From: Nematostella vectensis
Taxonomy: Eukaryota > Cnidaria > Anthozoa > Actiniaria > Edwardsiidae
DNA: 64,000 nucleotides
Reading direction: 5' to 3'
NCBI RefSeq assembly: GCF_932526225.1
Contig: NC_064039.1
Coordinates: 17,354,639 to 17,418,638, forward strand
Position 1 is the first letter of the stretch, and each line of letters begins with the position of its first letter. This document shows, in pieces, positions 19,435-31,080 of this stretch. A program made the translations under genes and the position numbers. The notes under the pieces were generated by a model. It was given only the letters and a program-made list of their open reading frames with translations, was not told where the DNA came from and made no database searches.

Positions 19435-19999
19435 ACTAGAGAATCGACAGAAATGAGATGCAACAGTAGAGAGTACAATAGCATCAAATGAAGTTAGTAA
19501 ACAGATGCCTGCAGATTCAATAAATGGCAAAATAAGCTATTTGAGAGTTGTAAATTGGCACGAATGTGTTCGAACCCACAGAAAGAAGAAACATTGATCT
19601 TCCAAGGAATCTTAACATCCAAGTCATAGGCAGATGATGGCAACATGGTTAAGTTTAAAATTAATTTTATCCCACACAAGATTGTATAAATGTTCCGAAA
19701 TTATGTCATTTAGCCTATGGTTACTTCAATTTGACATCCACTTTTCAAAACTTTTGGTAGTTTCTCATCATCTCTAGCTAAAGCACCTAATCGGTGTTCT
19801 CAGACAAATTATCGAAGCACCACACGAACCAATACTCTCGTCGTTTGTCGCCAGATTGCACAAACATGGAGTCTTGTTTTGTCAGCTTTGTATGTACTGA
19901 CAAAACGACAAACGCGTTAAAAGGCACATAACCACCGCACAGAGCACTGAAAAATCGACACTGACAAATTTTGTATGACCATGCGCTAACCAACCCTGT
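19435..19999. other. gene-free stretch before the satellite, with a hairpin
   Basis: No gene is visible. GTTTTGTCAG (19876-19885) and CTGACAAAAC (19897-19906) form a perfect 10-bp stem with an 11-base loop. Similarity to the satellite begins near 20000. Confidence 0.55.
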
Positions 20000-20302
20000 A
20001 CCCCTATAGCCATTGTCCTTACCTTATCAACCCTGCAAAAGTCCCTTGTTGACATACCTGGATTCAAACTCCGGCCGTCTTTGCTTGAGAGGGGTGGCCC
20101 GCACCACTGAGCTATCGCGCCATTCTCTAGAAATCTAGAAATAACTACCCTATATCCAATTGGGTTGTGTAAATAGGGCTATATGGTTGTTTTTTTCTAA
20201 ATTTCTATTAAGTGGCGCAATAGCTCAGTGGTACGGGCTATTATTAGTAACTATTATTAGTAATTATTATTAGTAATTATTATCAGTAATTATTATTATT
20301 AT
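20000..20302. repeat. divergent edge copy of the satellite core
   Basis: It has the same layout as the satellite core but is much diverged. A minus-strand tRNA-like head (20036-20121) comes first, then a spacer of about 92 bases. A plus-strand head starts at 20214 and breaks into AT repeats near 20240. The left head has a damaged B box (AGTTTGAATCC) and only four T at the terminator position. The right head keeps the A box TAGCTCAGTGG but has no B box. It may be an old copy left at the edge of the array, or a copy from the dispersed family that seeded it. Confidence 0.75.
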
Positions 20303-21099
20303 GTACCCATATTACCTAGCTCTTGAAACCCTGTGCCTGTTTAAACCATCCCCTAAAACCCTGCACCTCCCAGACCAAGCCATTGATAACCTCTACCCCT
20401 GTGTACCCACTCATTCATAACTTCCACCCCTATGACTTAGTTCTTTATATCATTGACCCTTATTACCATCCCTTTAAACCTAGTACTCCCTTTTACCAAC
20501 TCTTGTTACCCTGTACACCTGTCAACTCACCCACTAACTCACTTATCTTAACGTCCCCTTGACGTCCTTATCTTAACACCCCTGAAAAAATCTCATTCAT
20601 AACTTGCACCCCTAGGACCTAGTTCTTGATTGAACCTTATTACCAACCCTTGAAAACCCTGTACCCCTTTGACCAGCTAATGCTAGGTCATAGGCGTGTA
20701 CCTTAGTTAGGGGTGGGTATTTAGGGGTATAGGGTTGTGTGTGCTAGGTCATAGGGGTGTAGTTTAGTTAGGGGTAGGTATCCAGGGGTATAGGCTTGTT
20801 AGTGCTAGGGTCGTAAGAGTGTAGCTTAGTTAATGGTGGGTACTCAGGGTCATAGGATAGTAAGTGCTGGGTCATAGGGATGCAGCTTATTTAGGGGTGG
20901 GTATTTAGCGGTAGAAGCTAGTTAGTGCTAGGTCATAGGGTATAGATTAGCTAGGGGTGGGTATTCAGGTGTAAAATATTTATTATTATTAATTAATTAT
21001 TATTATTTATTTATTGTTTTTTAATTATTAATTATTTTTATTAGTTATTAATATTATTAATTTTTATTATTATTAATTATTATTATTAATTATTACAAT
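20303..21099. repeat. unit 1, 797 bp, core deleted
   Basis: It lacks both tRNA-like genes. The left arm reaches CCTGAAAAAATC at the left terminator and then re-enters C-rich arm sequence before switching to G-rich arm near 20680. Confidence 0.9.
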
Positions 21100-22605
21100 G
21101 TACCCCTATTACCTAGCTCTTGAAACCCTGTGCCTGTTAAACCATCCCCTAAAACCCTGCACCTCCCAGACCAAGCCATTGATAACCTCTACCCCTGTCT
21201 ACCCACTCATTCATAACTTGCACCCCTATGACCTAGTTTTTGATATCATTGACCCTTATTACCAACCCTTGAAACCCTGTACCCCTTTGACCAACTCTTG
21301 TTACCCTATACACCTGTCAACTCACCCACTAACTCACTTATCTTAACGTCCCCTTAATGTCCTTATCTTAACACCCCTGAAAAAATCCCAAGTTGATCTG
21401 ACCTGGATCCGAACAGCGGCCCTCTTGTTTGAGAAGCAAAGCCCGTACCACTGGGCTATCGCGCCACTCTCTTGACAACTAGAAGTAACTACCGTATAGC
21501 CTTGTTTACCCAGCCTTATAAGGTATAGAGTAGTTTTTCTTTGATATCTCGAGAGTGGCGCTATGGCTCAGTGGTACAGGCTTCGCTTCTCAAGCAAAAG
21601 GGCCAGGCTTCGAATCCAGGTAAGATCAACTAGGGACTTTTTCAGGGGTGTTAAGGTAAGGACGGTTGCATTAGGGGATGGGTGCACAGGGGAAAAGGAT
21701 ATCAACGGCAGGGTCACAGGTGTGCAAGTTGGTAAGCGCTTGGTCATACATGGGTAATGGGTAGTTATGTGATTAGGTGTCATAGGGGTGTAGGTCAGTT
21801 AGGGATGGGTAGGCAGGGGTACAGGGTAGTAAGTGCTAGGTCATAGGGGTGTAGCTTATATAGGGGTTGGTACTCAGGGGTATAGGGTAGTAAGTGCTAA
21901 GTCATAGGGGTGTAGCTTAGTTAGGGGTTGGTACTCAGGGGTATAGGGTAGTAAGTGCTAAGTAATAGGGGTGTAGCTTAGTTAGCGGTGGGTACTCATG
22001 GTTATAGGGTAGCCAGTGCTAGGTCGTAGGGGTTTAGATTAGTTAGGGGAGGGTACTCAGGGGTATAGGGTAGTTACAGCCAAGTCAAAAAGGTGTAGCC
22101 TAGTTAGGGGTGGGTATTCAGGGGTATAGGGTAGTTAGAGCTTGGTCACAGGGGTGTACCTTAGCAAGGGATTGTGTATTCAGGGGTATAGGGTAGTTAG
22201 TGCTAGGTAGTAGATGTGTAGTTTAGATAGGGTTGGGTATTCAGGAGTATAGGCTAGTTAGTGCTAGGTAGTAGAGGTGTAGTTTAGTTAGGGTTGGGAA
22301 TTCAGGGGTATAGGCTAGTTAGTGCTAGGTCCTAGGGGTGTACCTTAGTTAGGGGTGGGTACTCAGGGATATAGGGTAGGTAAGTGCTCGGTTATAGGGG
22401 TGTTAGTTTAGTTAGGGTTGGGTATTCAGTGTTGTATAGGGTAGTTGGTGCTACGTCACAAGGGTTCAGCTTAGCAAGGGTTGGGTACTCAGGTGTAAAG
22501 TGTAGTTATTGCTAGGTCGTAGGGGTGTAGCTTAGTTAGGGGTGGATACTCAGGGATATAGGGTAGCTATTATTATTATTTATTATCATTATTAATTATT
22601 ATAAT
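21100..22605. repeat. unit 2, 1506 bp
   Basis: tRNA-like: minus 21380-21465, with variant A box TAGCCCAGTGG and B box TGTTCGGATCC; plus 21557-21642, with B box GCTTCGAATCC. The G-rich arm is long and the tail is short. Confidence 0.9.
21783..22570 (+). repeat. 61-bp G-rich minisatellite (representative, unit 2, longest arm)
   Basis: TCATAGGGGTGTAG recurs at 21841 and 21902, a 61-base period, for about 13 copies here against about 9 in later units. Each copy carries several GGG or GGGG tracts on the plus strand. The left arm of each unit contains related copies in inverted orientation, so strand composition flips at the core. Confidence 0.88.
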
Positions 22606-24097
22606 ATACCCATATTACCTAGCTCTTAAAATCCTGTGCCTGTTGGAACCATCCCCTAAAACCCTGCACCTCCTAGACCAAGCCATTGATACCCTGTACC
22701 CCTGTGTACCCACTCATTCATAACTTCCACCCCTATGACTTAGTTCTTTATATCATTGACCCTTATTACCATCCCTTTAAACCTAGTACTCCCTTTTACC
22801 AACTCTTGTTACCCTGTACACCTGTCAACTCACCCACTAACTCACTTATCTTAACGTCCCCTTGACGTCCTTATCTTAACACCCCTGAAAAAATCCCAAG
22901 TTGATCTGATCTGGATTCGAACCACTGGCCTCTTGTTTGAGAAGCGAAGCCCGTACCACTGAGCTATCGCGCCACTCTCTTGAAAAATAGAAGTAACTAC
23001 CGTATAGCCTTGTTTACCCAGCCTTATAAGGTTTAGAGTAGTTTTTCCTTGATATCCCGAGAGTGGCGCTATGGGTCAGTGGTACGGGCTTCGCTTCTCA
23101 AGCAAACGGGCCAGGGTTCGAATCCAGGAAAGATAAACTAGAGACTTTTTCAGGGGTGTTAAGGTAAGGACGGTGGCATTAGGGGATGGGTGCACAGGGG
23201 AAAAGGATATCAACGGCAGGGTCACAGGTGTGCAAGTTGGTAAGCGCTTGGTCATACATGGGTAATGGGTAGTTATGTGATTAGGTGTCATAGGGGTGTA
23301 GGTCAGTTAGGGATGGGTAGGCAGGGGTACAGGGTAGTAAGTGCTAGGTCATAGGGGTGTAGCTTATATAGGGGTTGGTACTCAGGGGTATAGGGTAGTA
23401 AGTGCTAAGTCATAGGGGTGTAGCTTAGTTAGGGGTTTGTACTCAGGGGTATAGGGTAGTAAGTGCTAAATAATAGGGGTGTAGCTTAGTTAGCGGTGGG
23501 TACTCATGGTTATAGGGTAGCCAGTGCTAGGTCGTAGGGGTTTAGATTAGTTAGGGGAGGGTACTCAGGGGTATAGGGTAGTTACAGCCGAGTCAAAAAG
23601 GTGTAGCCTAGTTAGGGGTGGGTATTCAGGGGTATAGGGTAGTTAGAGCTTGGTCACAGGGGTGTACCTTAGCAAGGGATTGTGTATTCAGGGGTATAGG
23701 GTAGTTAGTGCTAGGTAGTAGATGTGTAGTTTAGATAGGGTTGGGTATTCAGGAGTATAGGCTAGTTAGTGCTAGGTAGTAGAGGTGTAGTTTAGTTAGG
23801 GTTGGGATTTCAGGGGTATAGGCTAGTTAGTGCTAGGTCGTAGGGGTGAACCTTATTTAGGGGTGGGTACTCAGGGATATAGGGTAGGTAAGTGCTCGGT
23901 TATAGGGGTGTTAGTTTAGTTAGGGTTGGGTATTCAGTGTTGTATAGGGTAGTTGGTGCTACGTCACAAGGGTTTAGCTTAGCAAGGGTTGGGTACTCAG
24001 GGGTAAAGTGTAGTTATTGCTAGGTCGTAGGGGTGTAGCTTAGTTAGGGGTGGATACTCAGGGATATAGGGTAGCTATTATTAGTTATTATTATAAT
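22606..24097. repeat. unit 3, 1492 bp
   Basis: tRNA-like: minus 22888-22973; plus 23065-23150, with A box TGGGTCAGTGG. The long G-rich arm is nearly the same as in unit 2, so these two share a recent origin. Confidence 0.9.
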
Positions 24098-25320
24098 GTA
24101 CCCATATTACCTAGCTCTTTAAACCCTCTGCCTGTTTGAACCATCCCCTAAAACCCTGCACCTCCAAGACCAAGCCATTGATACCCTCTACCCCTGTGTA
24201 CCCACTCATTTATAACTTGCACCCTTATGTCCTAGTTCTTGATATCATTGACCCTTATTACCATCCCTTGAAGTCTAGTACCTGTTTGACCAACTCTTGT
24301 TACCCTGTACACCTGTCACCTCACCCACTAACTCACTTATCTTAACGTCCCCTTCACGTCCTTATCTTAACACCCCTGAAAAAATCCCAAGTTAATCTGA
24401 CCTGGATTCGAACCACGGGCCTCTTGTTTGAGAAGCGAAGCCCGTACCACTGAGCTATCGCGCCACTCTCTTGAAAACTAGAAGTAACTACCGTATAGCC
24501 TTGTTTACCCAGCCTTTTAAGGTATAGAGTAGTTTTTCCTTGATATCTCGAGAGTGGGGCTATGGCTCAGTGGTACGGGCTTCGCTTCTCAAGCAAACGG
24601 GCCAGGGTTCGAATAAAGGTAAGATAAACTAGAGACATTTTCAGGGGTGTTAAGGTAAGGACGGTGGCATTAGGGGGTGGGTGCACAGGGAAAAGGGTAT
24701 AAACGGCAGGGTCACAGGTGTGCAAGTTGGTAAGCGCTTGGTCATACATGGGTAAAGGGTAGTTATGTGATTAGGTGTCATAGGGGTGTAGGTCAGTTAG
24801 GATGGGTAGGCAGGGATATAGGGTAGTAAGTGCTAGGTCATAGGGGTGTAGCTTTGTTAGGGGTTGGTACTCAGGGGTATAGGGTAGTAAAAGCTAAGTC
24901 ATAAGGGGGGGAACTTAGTTAGAGGTGGGTACCCATGGGTATAGGGTAGTTAGTGCTACGTCGTGGGGGTGTAGCTTAGCTAGGTGTATGTACTTAGGGG
25001 TATAGGCTACTTAGTGCTAGGACATATCGGGTGTAGTTTAGTTAGGAGTGGGTACGCAGGGTTAGAGGGGTGTAGTTTAGTTAGGGTATGGTTTTAAGGG
25101 GTATAGGGTAGTTAGTGCTACGTCACAGGGGTGTAGCTTAGCAAGGGTTGGGTACTCAGGGGTAAAGTGTAGTTGTTGCTAGGTCATAGGGGTGAGGCTC
25201 AGTTAGGGGTAGGTATTCAGGAGTATAGCTTAGTTAGTGCTAGGTCGTAGGGGTGAAGCTTAGTTAGGCGTGGATACTCAGGGATATAGGGTAGCTATTA
25301 TTATTATTAATTATTATAAT
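24098..25320. repeat. unit 4, 1223 bp
   Basis: tRNA-like: minus 24379-24464 (consensus); plus 24556-24641, with the B box damaged at its end (TTCGAATAA) and only four T at the terminator. Confidence 0.9.
24379..24464 (-). tRNA. tRNA-like gene, left type (representative, unit 4)
   Basis: From GGCGCGA at 24464 to a six-T run at 24379-24384 it is 86 nt. The A box TAGCTCAGTGG and the B box GGTTCGAATCC match the Pol III type 2 consensus. The D stem GCTC/GGGC and the T stem (4 of 5 pairs) form. The anticodon arm CGCTT/AAGAG (one G-A mismatch) holds a seven-base loop CTCAAAC with T33 and anticodon CAA, nominally Leu. The acceptor 3' strand does not pair and the variable loop is short, unlike a real tRNA-Leu. 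It is best called a tRNA-derived, SINE-head-like transcription unit rather than a working tRNA. Confidence 0.75.
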
Positions 25321-25565
25321 GTACCCATATTACCTAGCTCTTGAAACCCTGTGACTGGTTGAACCGTCCCCTAAAACCCTGCACCTCCAAGACCAAGCCA
25401 TTGATACCCTCTACCCCTGTGTACCCACTCATTTATAACTTGCACCCCTATGACATAGTTCTTGATATCATTGACCCTTATTACCATCCCTTGAAGTCTA
25501 GTACCCGTTTGACAAACTCTTGTTACCCTGTACACCTGTCAACTCACCCACTAACTCACTTATCT

Positions 25566-25940
25566 TGACGTCCCCTTAACGTCCCCTTAACGTCCCCTTA
25601 ACGTCCTTATCTTAACACCCCTGAAAAAAACCCAATTTGATCTGACCTGGATTCGAACCACAAGCCTCTTGTTTGAGAAGCGAAGCCCGTACCACTGAGC
25701 TATCGCGCCACTCTCTTGAAAACTAGAAGTAACTACCGTATAGCCTTGTTTACCCAGCCTTATTAGGTATAGAGTAGTTTTTCCTTGATATCTCGAGAGT
25801 GGCGCTATGGCTCAGTGGTACGGGCTTCGCTTCTCAAGCAAACGGGCCAGGGTTCGAATCCAGGTAAGATAAACTAGAGACTTTTTCAGGGGTGTTAAGG
25901 TAAGGACGGTGGCATTAGGGGTTGGGTGCACAGGGGAAAA
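25566..25940. repeat. dyad core of a unit (representative, unit 5)
   Basis: The two tRNA-like genes and their flanks are inverted copies around CCTTATAAGG, a perfect 10-base palindrome in most units (here CCTTATTAGG). The match continues through ACTCTC/GAGAGT beside the genes and past both T-runs into CAGGGGTGTTAAGRTAAGGACG. In this unit the left arm has a small expansion of a 12-base TTAACGTCCCCT repeat. Confidence 0.85.
25801..25886 (+). tRNA. tRNA-like gene, right type (representative, unit 5)
   Basis: From GGCGCTA at 25801 to a five-T run at 25882-25886 it is 86 nt, the same length as the left type. The A box TGGCTCAGTGG (from 25808) and the B box GGTTCGAATCC (25851-25861) are consensus. 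The anticodon arm CGCTT/AAACG (one C-A mismatch) holds loop CTCAAGC, anticodon CAA. The T stem pairs in only 3 of 5 positions and the acceptor does not close, so it is more decayed as a tRNA than the left type, although its promoter boxes are intact. After the T-run, CAGGGGTGTTAAG is shared with the left type. Confidence 0.72.
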
Positions 25941-26538
25941 TGATATAAACGGCAGGGTCACAGGTGTGCAAGTTGGTAAGCGCTTGGTCATACATGGGTA
26001 AAGGGTAGTTATGTGATTAGGTGTCATAGGGGTGTAGGTCAGTTAGGATGGGTAGGCAGGGATATAGGGTAGTAAGTGCTAGCTCATAGGGGTGTAGCTT
26101 TGTTAGGGGTTGGTACTCAGGGGTATAGGGTAGTAAGTGCTAAGTCATAGGGGTGTAACTTAGTTAGCGGTGGGTACCCATGGGTATAGGGTAGTTAGTG
26201 CTAGGTCGTAGGGGTGTAGCTTAGCTAGGTGTATGTACTTAGGGGTATAGGCTACTTAGTGCTAGGACATAGGGGTGTAGTTTAGTTAGGAGTGGGTACA
26301 CAGGGTTAGAGGGGTGTAGTTTAGTTAGGGTATGGTTTTAAGGGGTATAGGGTAGTTAGTGCTACGTCACAGGGGTGTAGCTTAGCAAGGGTTGGGTACT
26401 CAGGGGTAAAGTATAGTTATTGCTAGGTCATAGGGGTGAGGCTCAGTTAGGGGTAGGTATTCAGGAGTATAGCGTAGTTAGTGCTAGGTAGTAGGGGTGT
26501 AGCTTAGTTAGGCGTGGATACTCAGGGATATAGGGTAG

Positions 26539-26978
26539 CTATTATTATTAATTGTCATTATTAATTGTAATTATTAATTGTCATTATTAATTATTAATTG
26601 TCATTATTGATTGCCATTATTAATTGTTATTATTAATTATTAAATATTAATTGCCATTATTAATTATTAATTGCCATTATTAATTATTAATTGCCATTAT
26701 TAATTATTAATTGCCATTACTAATTATTAATTGTCATTATTAATTATTAATTGTCATTATTAATTATTAATTGTCATTATTAATTATTAATTGTCATTAT
26801 TAATTATTTATTATTAATTGTCATTATTAATTATTAATGATTAATAGCCATTATTAATTATTAATTATTAATTGTCATTATTAATTATTAATTGTCATTA
26901 TTGATTGTCATTAATTATAAAATGTCATTATTAATTATTAATTGTCATTATTAATTATTAATTATTAATTATTATTAT
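26539..26978. repeat. AT-rich block of 20-bp repeats (representative, unit 5 tail)
   Basis: TTAATTATTAATTGTCATTA repeats with a 20-base period and small variants (GCC for GTC). Comparable blocks end units 6, 9, 10, 13-15, 19-21, 26 and 31. The other units end with only 25-60 bases of TTATTA. Confidence 0.93.
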
Positions 26979-28553
26979 GTACCCATTTTACCTAGCTCTT
27001 GAAACCCTGTGACTGTTTGAACCATCCCCTAAAACCCTGCACCTCCAAGACCAAGCCATTGATACCCTCTACCCCTGTGTACCCACTCATTTATAACTTG
27101 CACCTCTATGACCTATTTCTTGATATCATTGACCCTTCTTACCATACCTTGAAGTCTAGTACCCGTTTGACAAACTCTTGTTACCCTGTACACCTGTCAA
27201 CTCACCCACTAACTCACTTATCTTAACGTCCCCTTAACGTCCTTATCTTAACACCCCTGAAAAAAACCCAAGTTGATCTGACCTGGATTCGAACCACAAG
27301 CCTCTTGTTTGAGAAGCGAAGCCCGTACCACTGAGCTATCGCGCCACTCTCTTGAAAACTAGAAGTAACTACCGTATAGCCTTGTTTACCCAGCCTTATT
27401 AGGTATAGAGTAGTTTTTCCTTGATATCTCGAGAGTGGCGCTATGGCTCAGTGGTACGGGCTTCGCTTCTCAAGCAAACGGGCCAGGGTTCGAATCCAGG
27501 TAAGATAAACTAGAGACTTTTTCAGGGGTGTTAAGGTAAGGACGGTGGCATTAGGGGTTGGGTGCACAGGGGAAAATGATATAAACGGCAGGGTCACAGG
27601 TGTGCAAGTTGGTAAGCGCTTGGTCATACATGGGTAAAGGGTAGTTATGTGATTAGGTGTCATAGGGGTGTAGGTCAGTTAGGATGGGTAGGCAGGGATA
27701 TAGGGTAGTAAGTGCTAGCTCATAGGGGTGTAACTTAGTTAGCGGTGGGTACCCATGGGTATAGGGTAGTTAGTGCTAGGTCGTAGGGGTGTAGCTTAGC
27801 TAGGTGTATGTACTTAGGGGTATAGGCTACTTAGTGCTAGGACATAGGGGTGTAGTTTAGTTAGGAGTGGGTACACAGGGTTAGAGGGGTGTAGTTTAGT
27901 TAGGGTATGGTTTTAAGGGGTATAGGGTAGTTAGTGCTACGTCACAGGGGTGTAGCTTAGCAAGGGTTGGGTACTCAGGGGTAAAGTATAGTTATTGCTA
28001 GGTCATAGGGGTGAGGCTCAGTTAGGGGTAGGTATTCAGGAGTATAGCGTAGTTAGTGCTAGGTAGTAGGGGTGTAGCTTAGTTAGGCGTGGATACTCAG
28101 GGATATAGGGTAGCTATTATTATTAATTGTTATTATTAATTGTCATTATTAATTGTCATTATTAATTATTAATTGTCATTATTGATTGCCATTATTAATT
28201 GTTATTATTAATTATTAATTATTAATTGCCATTATTAATTATTAATTGCCATTATTAATTATTAATTGCCATTATTAATTATTAATTGCCATTACTAATT
28301 ATTAATTGTCATTATTAATTATTAATTGTCATTATTAATTATTAATTGTCATTATTAATTATTAATTGTCATTATTAATTATTTATTATTAGTTGTCATT
28401 ATTAATTATTAATGATTAATAGCCATTATTAATTATTAATTATTAATTGTCATTATTAATTATTAATTGTCATTATTGATTGTCATTAATTATAAAATGT
28501 CATTATTAATTATTAATTGTCATTATTAATTATTAATTATTAATTATTATTAT
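26979..28553. repeat. unit 6, 1575 bp, long AT tail
   Basis: tRNA-like: minus 27260-27345 (ACAAGCC variant); plus 27437-27522. Close to unit 5 but lacks one 61-bp subrepeat and the 12-base expansion. Confidence 0.92.
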
Positions 28554-29787
28554 GTACCCATTTTACCTAGCTCTTGAAACCCTGTGACTGGTTGAACCAT
28601 CCCCTAAAACCCTGCACCTCCAAGACCAAGCCATTGATACCCTCTACCCCTGTGTACCCACTCATTTATAACTTGCACCTCTATGACCTATTTCTTGATA
28701 TCATTGACCCTTCTTACCATACCTTGAAGTCTAGTACCCGTTTGACAAACTCTTGTTACCCTGTACACCTGTCAACTCACCCACTAACTCACTTATCTTA
28801 ACGTCCCCTTAACGTCCTTATCTTAACACCCCTGAAAAAAACCCAAGTTGATCTGACCTGGATTCGAACCACGGGCCTCATGTTTGAGAAGCGACGCCCG
28901 TACCACTGAGCTATCGCGCCACTCTCTTGAAAACTAGAAGTAACTACCGTATAGCCTTGTTTACCCAGCCTTATAAGGTATAGAGTAGTTTTTCCTTGAT
29001 ATCTCGAGAGTGGGGCTATGGCTCAGTGGTACGGGCTTCGCTTCTCAAGCAAACGGGCCAGGGTTCGAATCCAGGTAAGATAAACTAGAGACTTTTTCAG
29101 GGGTGTTAAGGTAAGGATGGTGGCATTGGGGGGTGGGTGCACAGGGGAAAAGGATATAAACGGCTGGGTCACAGGTGTGCAAGTTGGTAAGCGCTTGGTC
29201 ATACATGGGTAAAGGGTAGTTATGTGATTAGGTGTCATAGGGGTGTAGGTCAGTTGGGGATGGGTAGGCAGGGATATGGGGTAGTAAGTGCTAGGTCATA
29301 GGGGTGTAGCTTTGTTAGGGGTTGGTACTCAGGGGTATAGGGTAGTAAGTGCTAAGTCATAGGGGTGTAACTTAGTTTGCGGTGGGTACCTATGGGTATA
29401 GGGTAGTTAGTGCTAGGTCGTAGGGGTGTAGCTTAGCTAGGTGTATGTACTTAAGGGTATAGGCTACTTTGTGCTAGGGCATAGGGGTGTAGTTTAGTTA
29501 GGAGTGGGTACACAGGTTTATAGGGGTGTAGTTTAGTTAGGGTATGGTTTTAAGGGGTATAGGGTAGTTAGTGCTACGTCACAGGGGTGTAGCTTAGCAA
29601 GGGTTGGGGTACTCAGGGGTAAAGTGTAGTTATTGCTAGGTCATAGGGGTGAGGCTCAGTTAGGGGTAGGTATTCAGGAGTATAGCGTAGTTAGTGCTAG
29701 GTCGTAGGGGTGTAGCTTAGTTAGGCGTGGATACTCAGGAATATAGGGTAGCTATTATTATTAATTATTATTATTAATTATTATAAT
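28554..29787. repeat. unit 7, 1234 bp
   Basis: tRNA-like: minus 28835-28920 (GCGACGCCCG variant); plus 29012-29097 with GGGGCTA start. Short tail. Confidence 0.92.
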
Positions 29788-31080
29788 GTACCCATATTAC
29801 CTAGCTCTTGAAACCTTGTGACTGGTTGAACCAACCCCTAAAACCCTGCACCTCCAAGACCAAGCCATTGATACCCTCTACCCCAGTGTACCCACTCATT
29901 TATAACTTGCACCCCTATGACCTAGTTCTTGATATCATTGACCCTTTTACCATCCCTTGAAGTCTAGTACCCGTTTGACCAACTCTTGTTACCCTGTACA
30001 CCTGTCACCTCACCCACTAACTCACTTATCTTAACGTCCCCTTCACGTCCTTATCTTAACACCCCTGAAAAAATCCCAAGTTAATCTGACCTGGATTCGA
30101 ACCACGGGCCTCTTGTTTGAGAAGCGAAGCCCGTACCACTGAGCTATCGCGCCACTCTCTTGAAAACTAGAAGTAACTACCGTATAGCCTTGTTTACCCA
30201 GCCTTATAAGGTATAGAGAAGTTTTTCTTGATATCTCGAGAGTGGCGCTATGGGTCAGTGGTACGGGCTTCGCTTCTCAAGCAAACGGGCCAGGGTTCGA
30301 ATCCAGGTAAGATAAACTAAAGACTTTTTCAGGGGTGTTAAAGGTAAGGACGGTGGCATTGGGGGGTGGGTGCACAGGGGTACAGGATATAAACGGCAGG
30401 TTCACAGGTGTGCAAGTTGGTAAGCGCTTGGTCATACATGGGTAAAGGGTAGTTATGTGATTAGGTGTCATAGGGGTGTAGGTCAGTTAGGATGGGTAGG
30501 CAGGGATATAGGGTAGTAAGTGCTAGGTCATAGGGGTGTAGCTTTGTAAGGGGTTGGTACTCAGGGGTATAGGGTAGTAAGTGCTAGGTCATAGGGGTGT
30601 AGCTTTGTTAGGGGTTGGTACTCAGGGGTATAGGGTAGTAAGTGCTAAGTCATAGGGGTGTAACTTAGTTAGAGGTGGGTACCCACGGGTATAGGGTAGT
30701 TAGTGCTACGTCGTAGGGGTGTAGCTTAGGTAGGTGTATGTACTTAGGGGTATAGGCTATATAGTGCTAGGCCATATGGGGTGTAGTTTAGTTAGGAGTG
30801 GGTACACAGGGTTAGAGGGGTGTAGTTTAGTTAGGGTATGGTTTTAAGGGGTATAGGGTAGTTAGTGCTACGTCACAGGGGTGTAGCTTAGCAAGGGTTG
30901 GGTACTCAGGGGTAAAGTGTAGTTATTGCTAGGTCATAGGGGTGAGGCTCAGTTAGGGGTAGGTATTCAGGAGTATAGCGTAGTTAGTGCTAGGTCGTAG
31001 GGGTGTAGCTTAGTTAGGCGTGGATACTCAGAAATATAGGGTAGCTATTATTATTAATTATTATTATTAACTATTATAAT
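29788..31080. repeat. unit 8, 1293 bp
   Basis: tRNA-like: minus 30068-30153; plus 30244-30329 with TGGGTCAGTGG. Has one extra 61-bp subrepeat, as in units 16 and 22. Confidence 0.92.

Larger units (their letters stand above)
25321..26978. repeat. unit 5, 1658 bp, long AT tail
   Basis: tRNA-like: minus 25624-25709, with ACAAGCC in place of ACGGGCC; plus 25801-25886 (consensus). This is the longest unit because of the 12-base expansion and the AT block. Confidence 0.92.

Noticed and set aside
21783-22570. Telomeric repeats
   Set aside because: TAGGGG strings occur, but only inside a 61-base unit; there is no short uniform telomere repeat.
26539-26978. CRISPR-like array in the AT blocks
   Set aside because: The repeats are head-to-tail with no distinct spacers, and the genome is eukaryotic.
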